A program made the translations under genes and the position numbers. This document shows positions 50,678-58,802 of a stretch of DNA of 64,000 nucleotides, in pieces. Under the pieces are notes generated by a model, which did no database searches, was not told the DNA's origin, and saw nothing but the letters and a program-made list of their open reading frames with translations. Source of the DNA: Bacteroidia bacterium (GTDB lineage: Bacteria > Bacteroidota > Bacteroidia > Chitinophagales > Saprospiraceae); NCBI GenBank assembly GCA_030430845.1, contig JAUIKE010000008.1, positions 1-64,000 of the forward strand, read 5' to 3'. Each line of letters starts with the position of its first letter. Position 1 is the stretch's first letter.

Positions 50678-51359
50678 ATTCCAATTCTCTCGTCATTTCC
50701 TCCAATTCCTTCTTAAGTTGTAAAGCATCATCGACGGTCGAACTGGCCAGCATGCGCTGTGACAAGGACTCAATCGTATCCAGGTAAAACACATCCATTT
50801 CTACATCCGATTTCAATTCTTCCAATTTAGCCAGTTCCTCAAAATGCTCATCTTGTAGAGATTGTAACTTATTCTTCTTCTCCTCCAATGCTTTTGACAG
50901 CCGGTGATTATCCAGCATTTGATCCAGCTTTTGAATACAACGCTGAAAAAATAAGGCCTTGGAATTCCGGAGTTCCAGCTCTGCCTTAAAACCACCAATC
51001 AATTCTTGCAGGTCCTTCCAGTTGCGGGTGGCCATTTTTTGATCATACTTTTTCTGTTCTGCCTCTAGTTCTTTAATGTTCGAGCGAATATCCTTGATCT
51101 CATCTCGATTTTCTTGTAAAAGTACCCGACATTCATCTAGCCTGGACGCGATCCTACCCTCGGTACTGGCTCTGTACTCTTTTTCTATTTTTCGGTTTCT
51201 TAAATATTTTAATAGAAAATAGATACCTGCCGGCACCCCTGCTACAATCAGCACGGCAAATAACACAAAACGAAAAGCGATCATAAATCTTAGCATAAAT
51301 GCTAATAAGAATACTCCAATCAATCCGTATATGAGAATTCTAAAATCCCTGTTATCCAT
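50676..51359 (-). CDS. Membrane-anchored coiled-coil protein
   Basis: A 227-aa protein not assigned to a family. Residues about 10-50 are two hydrophobic segments, followed by a basic stretch (LLKYLRNRKIEKEYR) and a long charged coiled coil (about 70-220) with heptads such as DIRSNIKELEAEQKKYDQKM and LQSLQDEHFEELAKLEELKS. No enzymatic motif. The layout suggests an inner-membrane scaffold, but that is inference. Confidence 0.65.
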   Translation of the reverse strand: MDNRDFRILIYGLIGVFLLAFMLRFMIAFRFVLFAVLIVAGVPAGIYFLLKYLRNRKIEKEYRASTEGRIASRLDECRVLLQENRDEIKDIRSNIKELEAEQKKYDQKMATRNWKDLQELIGGFKAELELRNSKALFFQRCIQKLDQMLDNHRLSKALEEKKNKLQSLQDEHFEELAKLEELKSDVEMDVFYLDTIESLSQRMLASSTVDDALQLKKELEEMTRELE

Positions 51360-51460
51360 GTATTGTACTTTCTTTTTTAAGTAATCTTTCTATAAGACTT
51401 CCCCCGCGGCGTGGCCGAGCTTTAAAAGAAACACAATTTTTTCAAAAAGATATCATTTTT

Positions 51461-51511
51461 ATGAACCCTTTTAAAAAGTGGTTGTTAAAAAATCAGTTTC
51501 GAAATCGCTAA
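51461..51511 (+). other. Possible 16-aa basic peptide ORF before a terminator
   Basis: ATG 51461 to TAA 51511 reads MNPFKKWLLKNQFRNR, a basic amphipathic sequence. A strong terminator follows 28 bp later although no other plus-strand gene lies upstream, so a short transcript is implied. The ribosome-binding site is weak. Could equally be a small RNA; evidence is limited to this context. Confidence 0.25.
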
Positions 51512-51539
51512 TGTTTTTTGTTTGTTTATAGTTTATGTG

Positions 51540-51567
51540 GGTGCTCCGGGTGGAGTACCTTTTTTTT
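51540..51567 (+). terminator. Rho-independent terminator with no assigned gene
   Basis: Stem GGTGCTCC / GGAGTACC with a GGGT loop and eight T on the plus strand. No annotated plus-strand gene precedes it, only the 16-aa frame; the sugar dehydrogenase-like gene starts 160 bp downstream. Confidence 0.75.
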
Positions 51568-51679
51568 GCCCCAAACTGTAATTTTGAGGGCATTTATTTG
51601 TTAAAACCCCGATACACTTCTTTTCGCCTTCTCCATTTCTTAAGTTTGCAAAAGAAAGAAATATATAATCTAGGATATT

Positions 51680-51701
51680 AATTGTGGCGGTCGCCACAAT
51701 T
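51680..51701. promoter_or_regulatory. Perfect palindrome upstream of the sugar dehydrogenase gene
   Basis: AATTGTGGCG / CGCCACAATT with a GT centre, 28 bp before the chosen ATG at 51730. Its size and position suit an operator or a leader hairpin. It contains the GTG that would give a longer, less likely protein. Confidence 0.45.
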
Positions 51702-51729
51702 ATCGAACTCTTTCAAGCAATTTTTTCTA

Positions 51730-54465
51730 ATGAAACCGATTTATCAACTTTTTCCGATTCTAGCTATCCTACTCATCAGTCTAAATCCTTCTTTTGCTCA
51801 ACTCCCGGAAGACTTTTATGACGAGCAGTATGCTGCCGGCTTTGACTTTCCAACGGGCATCACTTTTGACGAAAAAGGCCGGGCCTATGTTTGGGAAAAA
51901 AAGGGAATCGTTTATATCCTCGATAGCCTGGGCAACCGACTTCCCGAGCCCCTGATCGATATTTCAGAAGAGGTGATGAACTGGAAAGACCACGGTTTGC
52001 TTGGATTTGCCCTCGATCCTGCTTATTTAAATAATGGTTACTTCTACCTTTTATACGCCGTCGATCTTCACCATTATTTTCATCACGGTACCCCTGAATA
52101 CCATTCGGACACCACTTATATTAATGGTGCTTCTTTCGGCAGGGTCGCCCGCTTTCAGGCAGATCCCTCCACGGGTTTTAGCACGGCCTTGCCTGACAGC
52201 AAAAAGATCTTGCTTGGTGAAAATATTAACAACGGGATTTCCCTATTGTATGAATTCCACGGCCTTGGAAGTTTATTGGCAGCTCAGGATGGAACCTTGA
52301 TCCTTTCCTGCGGCGACGGTACCAGCAATCACGGAGCGGATATTGGAGGTGATAGCTTGTATTCCTTTGCCAGCCAGGCCATTGAGCTGGGTATTATTAC
52401 GCCCGATCAGGATATTGGATCCTATAAAGCCCAATACCTCAATAGCTATAATGGAAAAATTCTGCGAATCGACCCTCAAACAGGCGACGGTCTGCCCAGC
52501 AACCCCTTTTATGACCCTGACAATCCACGTTCTCCAAAGTCTCGCACCTGGGCACTGGGCTTAAGAAACCCTTACCGGATCAGTATCCGCCCCGAAACAG
52601 GCAGTCATTATTCGGACGACGGTCAGCCTGGTATTATCTACGCAGGAGATGTCGGTAATGGCGGTTGGGAAGAATTAAATCTTGTAACGGAGGGAGGTAT
52701 GAATTTCGGCTGGCCTGTTTATGAAGGAAACTTATGGATGTGGAGTTTTTTTATTAATGAAGTGCCGGATAATCAAATGGCTCCAAACCCTTTGTATGGC
52801 AACGGCTGTGATCAGGAATATTTCAATTTTCGCGACCTGGTCAAGGCGCGCCGGTATAATGAAGAACTGACATTCCTAAATCCTTGTGACGGTATTTCTG
52901 CTACCCCCGAATCTGCCTTACCTATGGAAGCTAAGTTTCCTGTCTTAAGCTGGAGCAATTCCAAATGGAATAAGCCCACACGGGCGGTAGTGCCTTATTA
53001 TAATGAGAACGGAGATATTGACAATCTACCAATAGATGATTCAACTTCTGAAGTAAGGGGAGAAGCATTCGACGGCTATTCCAGCCTGTCGGGTGTTTTT
53101 TACACAGCCGACCAATTCCCGGAAAAATATCAAGGGAAATTCTTCGGCGTCGACTTCAGCGGATGGATTAAGGTGTTCGATTTTGATGAAGAACAGCACC
53201 TACTCTCGGTGGAGTCTTTTCACAACGACTGCAAAGACATCATTCACCTTGCTTTAAATCCCAAAGACGGCGCGCTGTACTACATTAACCTGGTCGGCGA
53301 GGTTCGCAAGATCAGCTTCGGCGGCAATCCGGCACCGGTAGCGATCATTTCAGCCGATCAATTGTACGGCCCCGGGCCGCTCACGGTACAATTTGATGCT
53401 GAACAATCCTACGATGTCAATTCAGAAGACCTAAGCTATCTTTGGAATTTTGGAGACGGACAAACACAAAGTGGCAAGCAAGCCAGTTTTACTTTTTCCT
53501 CCGATGGTAGCACCATCAAAAGCTATCCGGTCAGCCTGACCGTCACCGACCCTGAGGGGGCTTCCGCTACGCAAACCGTCATCGTTTCAGTAAACAACTC
53601 CCCTCCTCAAGTTAATATATCCTCTTTTAAAGATGGAGATCAATATCCGCTCGACAAGACCATTCTATTGGTTTTGGACGCAGAAATAACAGATGCCGAA
53701 CATAGCCAGGAGGAGTTGTTCTATCAATGGAAGGTATACTTGCACCACAACGATCACTTTCATCCCGAACCGACGGATTTTAACCCCAAAACGCACATGC
53801 TCGTCAGCCCGCTCGGCTGTGACGACGAGATTTACTACTACCGTATTGAACTCACGGTCAGTGATCCGGAAGGGCTCAGTACGACCGACAGTCGGTTGAT
53901 CAAGCCCTATTGTGCGGTCGATTTTGTAGAATGGACTGAGCTGGTAGCAGCCACCCAAACACAATCGATCGACCTTCAGTGGGCGTCTACCTCTGAAGAT
54001 GATGTTTTGACCTATGAGATCCAGCGGAGTTCGGACTTTTATAATTTCGTAAAAATAGGCAGTGTACCGCCAAAAGGGACGGGCACTGATTACCAGTTTG
54101 AGGATACAGCTCCATTACTAGGCGCCAATATTTACCGGGTGAAGGTGATCAAAAAAGAGGAAAGGGCCTTTAATTATTCTAACCTGGCCTCCGCTTCTTA
54201 TCCTAAGGTTACGGACCTTCGGATCTACCCTAATCCGGCCGGCAATCAGTTCACAGTAGACGTGAAAGAATCTCAATCTGACCGCATCGGCTTTGAGCTG
54301 TACAGCATGGACGGGCGTAAGATCCTGGGTACCGATTGGGAAACCACTTCGGGAGAAAGGTTTAAAAAGGAGGTCCTTTCATCTGATCTGCCCAGAGGAA
54401 TGTATTTCTATAGGATCATTAATGGAGAGGAGCAAAAGATTGATCGGCTACTTTTAGGATATTAA
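51730..54465 (+). CDS. PQQ-dependent sugar dehydrogenase-like protein with PKD and T9SS domains
   Basis: A 911-aa exported protein from ATG 51730 (signal ending SFAQ). Residues about 25-530 form the glucose/sorbosone dehydrogenase propeller: FDFPTGITFDEKGRAYVWEK, HGLLGFALDPAYLNNGYFYL, ALGLRNPYRISI and VGNGGWEELNLVTEGGMNFGW. A PKD domain (LSYLWNFGDGQTQSGKQASF) follows, then further Ig-like domains and a type A T9SS domain (RIYPNPAGNQFTV). Such proteins may oxidise sugars or be carbohydrate-binding relatives; PQQ-binding residues were not checked one by one. T9SS should place it at the surface. Confidence 0.87.
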   Translation: MKPIYQLFPILAILLISLNPSFAQLPEDFYDEQYAAGFDFPTGITFDEKGRAYVWEKKGIVYILDSLGNRLPEPLIDISEEVMNWKDHGLLGFALDPAYLNNGYFYLLYAVDLHHYFHHGTPEYHSDTTYINGASFGRVARFQADPSTGFSTALPDSKKILLGENINNGISLLYEFHGLGSLLAAQDGTLILSCGDGTSNHGADIGGDSLYSFASQAIELGIITPDQDIGSYKAQYLNSYNGKILRIDPQTGDGLPSNPFYDPDNPRSPKSRTWALGLRNPYRISIRPETGSHYSDDGQPGIIYAGDVGNGGWEELNLVTEGGMNFGWPVYEGNLWMWSFFINEVPDNQMAPNPLYGNGCDQEYFNFRDLVKARRYNEELTFLNPCDGISATPESALPMEAKFPVLSWSNSKWNKPTRAVVPYYNENGDIDNLPIDDSTSEVRGEAFDGYSSLSGVFYTADQFPEKYQGKFFGVDFSGWIKVFDFDEEQHLLSVESFHNDCKDIIHLALNPKDGALYYINLVGEVRKISFGGNPAPVAIISADQLYGPGPLTVQFDAEQSYDVNSEDLSYLWNFGDGQTQSGKQASFTFSSDGSTIKSYPVSLTVTDPEGASATQTVIVSVNNSPPQVNISSFKDGDQYPLDKTILLVLDAEITDAEHSQEELFYQWKVYLHHNDHFHPEPTDFNPKTHMLVSPLGCDDEIYYYRIELTVSDPEGLSTTDSRLIKPYCAVDFVEWTELVAATQTQSIDLQWASTSEDDVLTYEIQRSSDFYNFVKIGSVPPKGTGTDYQFEDTAPLLGANIYRVKVIKKEERAFNYSNLASASYPKVTDLRIYPNPAGNQFTVDVKESQSDRIGFELYSMDGRKILGTDWETTSGERFKKEVLSSDLPRGMYFYRIINGEEQKIDRLLLGY

Positions 54466-54467
54466 AA

Positions 54468-54505
54468 ATGAGGGCGGATTTTGCTAAGGCAAAACCCGCC
54501 CTCAT
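54468..54505. terminator. Hairpin between convergent genes
   Basis: Stem ATGAGGGCGG-TTTTGC / GCAAAA-CCGCCCTCAT with a single mispair and a TAAG loop. Lies right between the sugar dehydrogenase stop and the folC stop; acts most likely on both transcripts. Confidence 0.7.
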
Positions 54506-54510
54506 CTTCA

Positions 54511-55815
54511 TCAAACCACCTCCGCTACTACGTAAATACTTCCTCCAACAAAAACCAAGTCTTCTGTACCGGCTTGTTTGAGAGCAGTTTCATAAGCAGC
54601 TACTACAGAAGAGAATACCTCCCCTTTTAAGCCATACCCAGTAGCCTGATCCGCCAGAGCTTGTGCATCCAACCCTCTTGGGATATCCGCTTTAGCGAAG
54701 TAATATCGAGCGGTTGCAGGTAATATGTCCAATATTTTGTGAATATCCTTGTCTTTGACCATACCCAGTACATAGTGAAGTTGCCGATGTGGGATTTTGT
54801 CCAATTGCTCCACAGCATAGGTCATGCCCCCGATGTTATGAGCACTGTCCATAATGACAAGCGGATGCTCTTGCACTACTTGCCAGCGGCCGATAAAACA
54901 AGTCAAGTCTCGCAGATGCTCTAGGCCCTCCTGAATATGAGGTAGAATTATCTTTACAGGTAATTGTTCGGATTGATTCAGGGCTGAAACCGATTGGAGC
55001 ACGGTTTGCAGATTGCGGGCTTGATAAGGCCCGCTCAGTTCGGTCAAAAGGTGATCCGTCCATAGGTTTTGATGATGAAAAACCTGGTACATGGTTTTTC
55101 CTGCCTCTGCTTCTTCCTCTTTCACCTGCCATATTTGATCGGCAAAAGTAATCGGAGCGCCTTGTTCTTCGGCTTCTTTGAGAAAAACAGGTTCCGTCTC
55201 CTCCTGCGTTTCGCCAATCACCACCGGCACGCCTTCTTTTATGATCCCGGCTTTATGACCGGCAATTTCTTCCAGGGTATCGCCCAGTACCGACTGATGA
55301 TCATAGCTGATATTGGTAATTATACTGAGTATAGGAGTGATGATATTAGTAGAATCGGTACGTCCTCCCAGGCCGGTTTCAATGATAGCGACCGCTACTT
55401 TTTCTTCGGCAAAATACTGAAAGGCCATGGCCACGCTCAATTCAAAAAAGGAAGGCTGAATGCTCCTGACCTCTTCCTGTAATCGATTTATGAAATCAAT
55501 GACAAACTGTTCTTTAGCCAATTCACCATTTACTTTGATCCTTTCGCGAAAATCGCGGTAGTGGGGAGAAGTGTAGAGGCCTACTTTTAAACCGGCCGCC
55601 TGTAAAATGGCGGCTAGCATATGCGCCACCGATCCTTTGCCGTTCGTGCCTGCAATATGTATACAGGGATATTGTTTGTGCGGATGGCCCAGCAATTCAT
55701 CCAGCTCGTCGATATTTCTTAAGCCCGCCTTCAAAGCAGCAGGGCCTTTTTTTTGAAACATGGGAAGCTGTTGGGAGAGGTAGGTGAGGGCTTCTTGGAA
55801 GGTTTTTATTTTCAT
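54511..55815 (-). CDS. folC: Bifunctional folylpolyglutamate synthase / dihydrofolate synthase
   Basis: Adds Glu to dihydropteroate and folates. 434 aa from ATG 55815 (MKIKTFQEALTYLSQQLPMF); the longer frame from 55890 would take its first 25 residues from hairpin R10 and is rejected. P-loop HIAGTNGKGSVAHMLAAIL, the substrate loop LYTSPHYRDFRERIKVNG, ETGLGGRTDSTN, and MDSAHNIGGM are all present. It follows tonB on the minus strand, with R10 between, and is otherwise unrelated to the Ton genes. Confidence 0.94.
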   Translation of the reverse strand: MKIKTFQEALTYLSQQLPMFQKKGPAALKAGLRNIDELDELLGHPHKQYPCIHIAGTNGKGSVAHMLAAILQAAGLKVGLYTSPHYRDFRERIKVNGELAKEQFVIDFINRLQEEVRSIQPSFFELSVAMAFQYFAEEKVAVAIIETGLGGRTDSTNIITPILSIITNISYDHQSVLGDTLEEIAGHKAGIIKEGVPVVIGETQEETEPVFLKEAEEQGAPITFADQIWQVKEEEAEAGKTMYQVFHHQNLWTDHLLTELSGPYQARNLQTVLQSVSALNQSEQLPVKIILPHIQEGLEHLRDLTCFIGRWQVVQEHPLVIMDSAHNIGGMTYAVEQLDKIPHRQLHYVLGMVKDKDIHKILDILPATARYYFAKADIPRGLDAQALADQATGYGLKGEVFSSVVAAYETALKQAGTEDLVFVGGSIYVVAEVV

Positions 55816-55835
55816 TTTTGTGCTCTGACCATATA

Positions 55836-55900
55836 AAAAGAGGCTGTGGGTTTGTGTGAAAAGGCCTTCGGCCTTTTCACACAAACCCACAGCCTCTTTT
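55836..55900. repeat. Perfect palindrome, 31-bp arms (R10)
   Basis: Arms 55836-55866 (starting AAAAGAGGCTGTGGGTTTGT) and 55870-55900 are fully complementary with a TTC loop. The inner part GTGTGAAAAGGCC matches the end hairpin of the composite family. It separates tonB from folC and reads as a terminator-like structure in either direction. Confidence 0.85.
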
Positions 55901-55908
55901 ACCTTTTT

Positions 55909-56778
55909 CTATTTAACTTTGAAGGTATAAGTAATCGTTCCGCAATCCACCTTGCTACCGGAAGGGAACTTCCATTTTTTGGCATTGGATTCTGCCAGGC
56001 GTTTCAGGGTAGCATCCCCTGTTGTAGATCCGCCCTGTGTATACCTGGCACTGATCACATTCCCGGCTTCATCCACACAAACCTTGATCACCACTGTACC
56101 TTCTTTTTGAGAATTATCGGTTACAGAAGGAGAATTGGTTGGCCTTCCACGGCCGGTCAGGTCTCCGCCTACTCTACCCGAGCCTGTACTGATGGACTCC
56201 AAAGCTCCGGTATTAGGATCTCCGTCGGGGTCTCCGCCGGATTGCTTGTCGCCATCCCCGTCACCATTGGAGTTTTTGAACAGGTCAGAGAATTTCTCTT
56301 TGTTGGCAGCTGCTTCGGCCTCTTTGCGCTTACGATCCTCTTCGGCTTTGCGGCGTGCCTCTGCTTCGGCTTCCTTGCGGGCCTGTTCTTCCCGTTCCTG
56401 CTGTAGGCGTTCCTGGCGCTCTTGCTCCTGTTTTTTCTTAAGGGCGATCTGCTCTGGATCTTCAGCTTCGACCACTTCCGGTTCTTTAACCGGCTCTTTT
56501 TCAGGCTTGGGAGGTTCGGGTGTGACCTTTTCCTCTTGTTGTTCTTCTTCCGGCTCTGGTACCGGATCGGTATTGGCTGCGGAAGGTGCCGGCTCTTCGA
56601 TATCGTCGAATTCAGGCACGCCCAGGTTAACCGTAATGCCTTCCTGGCCCGGAGGCGGGTCCGGGAGCGTTAGAAACGGAATCAATAATAATACCAAAAA
56701 TATGACATGCACCACTGCCGATATGAGCCGGCCGCGTTGCTTGAATTTGCTGTTTCCTGAATTTACTGAGACATCCAT
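55909..56778 (-). CDS. tonB: TonB-family energy transducer
   Basis: A 289-aa protein that spans the periplasm to pass proton-motive energy to outer-membrane transporters. One N-terminal helix (LISAVVHVIFLVLLLIPFL), then a Pro/Glu-rich stretch (about 50-110), a long charged helix rich in Glu/Arg/Lys (about 110-170), a Gly/Asp-rich linker (NGDGDGDKQSGGDPDGD) and the C-terminal domain (VVIKVCVDEAGNVISARY ... CGTITYTFKVK). The C-domain is of the TonB/TolA-like AgmX type. It is in line with exbB-exbD-exbD on the same strand, but 300 bp downstream. Confidence 0.85.
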   Translation of the reverse strand: MDVSVNSGNSKFKQRGRLISAVVHVIFLVLLLIPFLTLPDPPPGQEGITVNLGVPEFDDIEEPAPSAANTDPVPEPEEEQQEEKVTPEPPKPEKEPVKEPEVVEAEDPEQIALKKKQEQERQERLQQEREEQARKEAEAEARRKAEEDRKRKEAEAAANKEKFSDLFKNSNGDGDGDKQSGGDPDGDPNTGALESISTGSGRVGGDLTGRGRPTNSPSVTDNSQKEGTVVIKVCVDEAGNVISARYTQGGSTTGDATLKRLAESNAKKWKFPSGSKVDCGTITYTFKVK

Positions 56779-57081
56779 GATATATTTAGTTAATCGTTAT
56801 TCGTTGATAGTTGTTCGATTTGAGCTTGAGTTGTTTATTGATGACATATATAGGCACGCAGATTACGCCAATTTCGCAGATTCAATCATTTGCAAAATCT
56901 CTGGCATATGCGTGGAAAGAAAAAACCTACAAATAACTACCTAATCTCAAATCTGGTTCAATCTTACCCAGAACTCTGAACCCAGAACCCTAAACTCTGA
57001 ACCACTTTCCCTATTAAGATGCAATCACAAGTATAATTACACAAATAAAAGTGTTAAAAACAATGACTTTTCTGTTAAAGC
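56779..57081. other. Gap between the second exbD and tonB, with repeats
   Basis: No gene. It holds the CGCAGATT-type inverted repeat at 56853-56916 and a short tract of CTGAACCCAGAACCC units near 56966-57003. A tonB promoter may lie here. Confidence 0.45.
56853..56916. repeat. CGCAGATT-type inverted repeat
   Basis: GGCACGCAGATTACGCCAAT on the left and GCAAAATCTCTGGCATATGC to the right form an imperfect fold; related to 5058-5121. Confidence 0.6.
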
Positions 57082-57486
57082 CTATCTTTTCTCCGTAGCC
57101 AGGATACCGTTAATATTATAGCGCATGGCAATATCCATCACGGATACCACATACTCTGTAGGTGCTCCGGGAGCGGGTGAAATAGTCATATTCATTTTAC
57201 TGGAAGAAGCTCGGGCTTTGCGCCCCAGGGTCGATTCCAGGTCGTTGATGCTGATCCGGCGACCATTGAAGAAATACTCTCCCGCTCTGCTGATCGTCAC
57301 ATTATCGATTTGGTCGGTAGCCACGCGACTCGTTTTGGAGCTGCCCGGAAGTTTCAGGTTCAGGGCATTGGGAGCTACCAGGCTGGAGGTCAGCATAAAG
57401 AAGATCAATAACAAAAAGATAATGTCCGTCAAAGAGGACATATTAAACTCAGCACTGACTTTATTTCTTTTTTTGAGTCCCACTTT
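57082..57486 (-). CDS. exbD: ExbD/TolR-type biopolymer transport protein (2)
   Basis: A 134-aa proton-channel partner of ExbB. I take GTG 57486 as the start because VGLKKRNKVSAEFNMSSLTD lines up with the first residues of the paralog upstream (MGLKKRNKVSAEFSMSSLTD); the extra codons upstream come from composite element R11. One N-terminal helix (TDIIFLLLIFFMLTSSLV) carries the conserved channel Asp. The periplasmic domain ends MRYNINGILATEKR. The near-identical first 30 residues of the two ExbD proteins, against divergent C-domains, suggest duplication or local gene conversion. Confidence 0.88.
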   Translation of the reverse strand, partial: KVGLKKRNKVSAEFNMSSLTDIIFLLLIFFMLTSSLVAPNALNLKLPGSSKTSRVATDQIDNVTISRAGEYFFNGRRISINDLESTLGRKARASSSKMNMTISPAPGAPTEYVVSVMDIAMRYNINGILATEKR

Positions 57487-57497
57487 ATTTCTTTTTT

Positions 57498-57652
57498 GAG
57501 ACTGTCTCAAAAGACCTACGGCCTTCTTCGCCAGCCAGTAATATTCTTTTAGGAGATGTTTTTAGAGAAAAACGAAGTTTTTCTCTAAAAACATCTCCTA
57601 AATAAAATTCTGTGGGGTGCCGAATCCGCCTGAGGCGGATGAGACAATCCCA
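57498..57652. repeat. Composite palindrome inside the exbD pair (R11)
   Basis: Inverted orientation relative to R2 and R9: GAGACTGTCTC, GACC...GGCC, then CAGTAATATTCTTTTAGGAG, a stem GATGTTTTTAGAGAAAAAC / GTTTTTCTCTAAAAACATC around GAA, CTCCTAAATAAAATTCTGTG and a GGGG-module hairpin (CCGCCTGAGGCGG). The stem differs from R2/R9 at several positions, always with the matching change opposite. It lies between two exbD genes of one operon. Confidence 0.82.
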
Positions 57653-58051
57653 TTATTCCTTAGGTTGCGTAGCGATGATGGCCTTCACCCTCAACTTACT
57701 GGCGATTTTCATAATATTGATCACATAGTCGAAGGAAGTGCCTACTTCTGCTACGATGGTAATATTCACATTTTCTTTCAGGTCCGATTCTCTTACTTTT
57801 CTTCTAAGCTGACTTTCCAGGCGTGAAACGGGCAGTTCCAGGCCATTCAGGGTATGCCGGCCCGTTTTTTCCACTGCTACTACAATGGAGGTTGAGGCCA
57901 CTGTTTTGGAATTCGACTTAGGCAGCTCGAAAGGTTCGATCTTGACCAAGGTCGAGGTCAACATAAAGAAGATCAGCAGCAGAAAAATGATGTCCGTCAA
58001 AGAGGACATACTGAATTCGGCACTGACTTTATTTCTTTTTTTAAGTCCCAT
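57653..58051 (-). CDS. exbD: ExbD/TolR-type biopolymer transport protein (1)
   Basis: A 132-aa protein with one N-terminal helix (TDIIFLLLIFFMLTSTLV) bearing the conserved Asp, and a periplasmic domain rich in strands (TIVAEVGTSFDYVINIMKIA). It is 58 bp after exbB on the minus strand. Two ExbD genes behind one ExbB are common in Bacteroidota Ton systems. Confidence 0.9.
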   Translation of the reverse strand: MGLKKRNKVSAEFSMSSLTDIIFLLLIFFMLTSTLVKIEPFELPKSNSKTVASTSIVVAVEKTGRHTLNGLELPVSRLESQLRRKVRESDLKENVNITIVAEVGTSFDYVINIMKIASKLRVKAIIATQPKE

Positions 58052-58109
58052 TCAATCCGATTTGTAAGCAGCAGTATCGGGCTGTACTCGAGACCGCCAC
58101 TTAATTAAT

Positions 58110-58802
58110 TTATGCAGAAGGTTCCTGCAATAAATCCATAAACTCTACCGTCGTTCTTTCCATCTTGAACACTACTTTTTCCACATTCGCCACCAGGACG
58201 TTATAGCCAATGAAGGCAAAGATACCGATGAAGAGTCCCAGGGCAGTCGTAATCAGGGCCTGGTAGATACCGCCGGCCAGAACGGTTGGTGTTACATTCT
58301 GCTGGGTAGACATGTTATAAAAAGCCTGGATCATACCCGTGACGGTACCGAAGAAGCCGATCATGGGCGCTGCACCTGCAATACTAGCGAGGGTAGACAA
58401 GCTTTTTTCCAGCTTAAACAATTCCAGGTTGCCCACATTTTCGATGGCTGCATCGATGTCGCGCAGAGGTTTTCCGATACGCTGAATTCCTTTTTCCACC
58501 ATTCGGGCTACTGGTGAGTCGGTGGTCTGACACAAAGCCTTGGCCCCGTGAATATTTCCGGAAGCTACATTAGCTCTGATATTGCTCATAAAACTCTGGT
58601 CTACTCTACCCGCTTTTTTGATCGCACCATAGCGCTCCACAAAAATATAAACGGCAATAACGGATAATACCAGCAATACCAGATAGATCGTAATGGCCAA
58701 AGGGCCGGACTGTAGAATAACATCGAAGGCGCTTTGGCTCGCCATTTCACTTTCTCGCTCCAGATCTGCTGTCTGGAATAGTAGGATAGTCTTTTGGAAC
58801 AT
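58110..58802 (-). CDS. exbB: ExbB/TolQ/MotA-type proton channel protein
   Basis: A 230-aa protein with three membrane helices: near residues 30-52, and a pair at about 130-155 and 175-200. TLASIAGAAPMIGFFGTVTGMIQAF and GIYQALITTALGLFIGIFAF are the family core. It forms the channel with the two ExbD proteins and drives TonB. First gene of the minus-strand operon; the 458-bp gap upstream is shared with the divergent fad genes. Confidence 0.92.
   Translation of the reverse strand: MFQKTILLFQTADLERESEMASQSAFDVILQSGPLAITIYLVLLVLSVIAVYIFVERYGAIKKAGRVDQSFMSNIRANVASGNIHGAKALCQTTDSPVARMVEKGIQRIGKPLRDIDAAIENVGNLELFKLEKSLSTLASIAGAAPMIGFFGTVTGMIQAFYNMSTQQNVTPTVLAGGIYQALITTALGLFIGIFAFIGYNVLVANVEKVVFKMERTTVEFMDLLQEPSA

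Noticed and set aside
55816-55890. Longer folC start giving MGLCEKAEGLFTQTHS
   Set aside because: These residues are encoded by hairpin R10; the real FolC N-terminus begins at ATG 55815.
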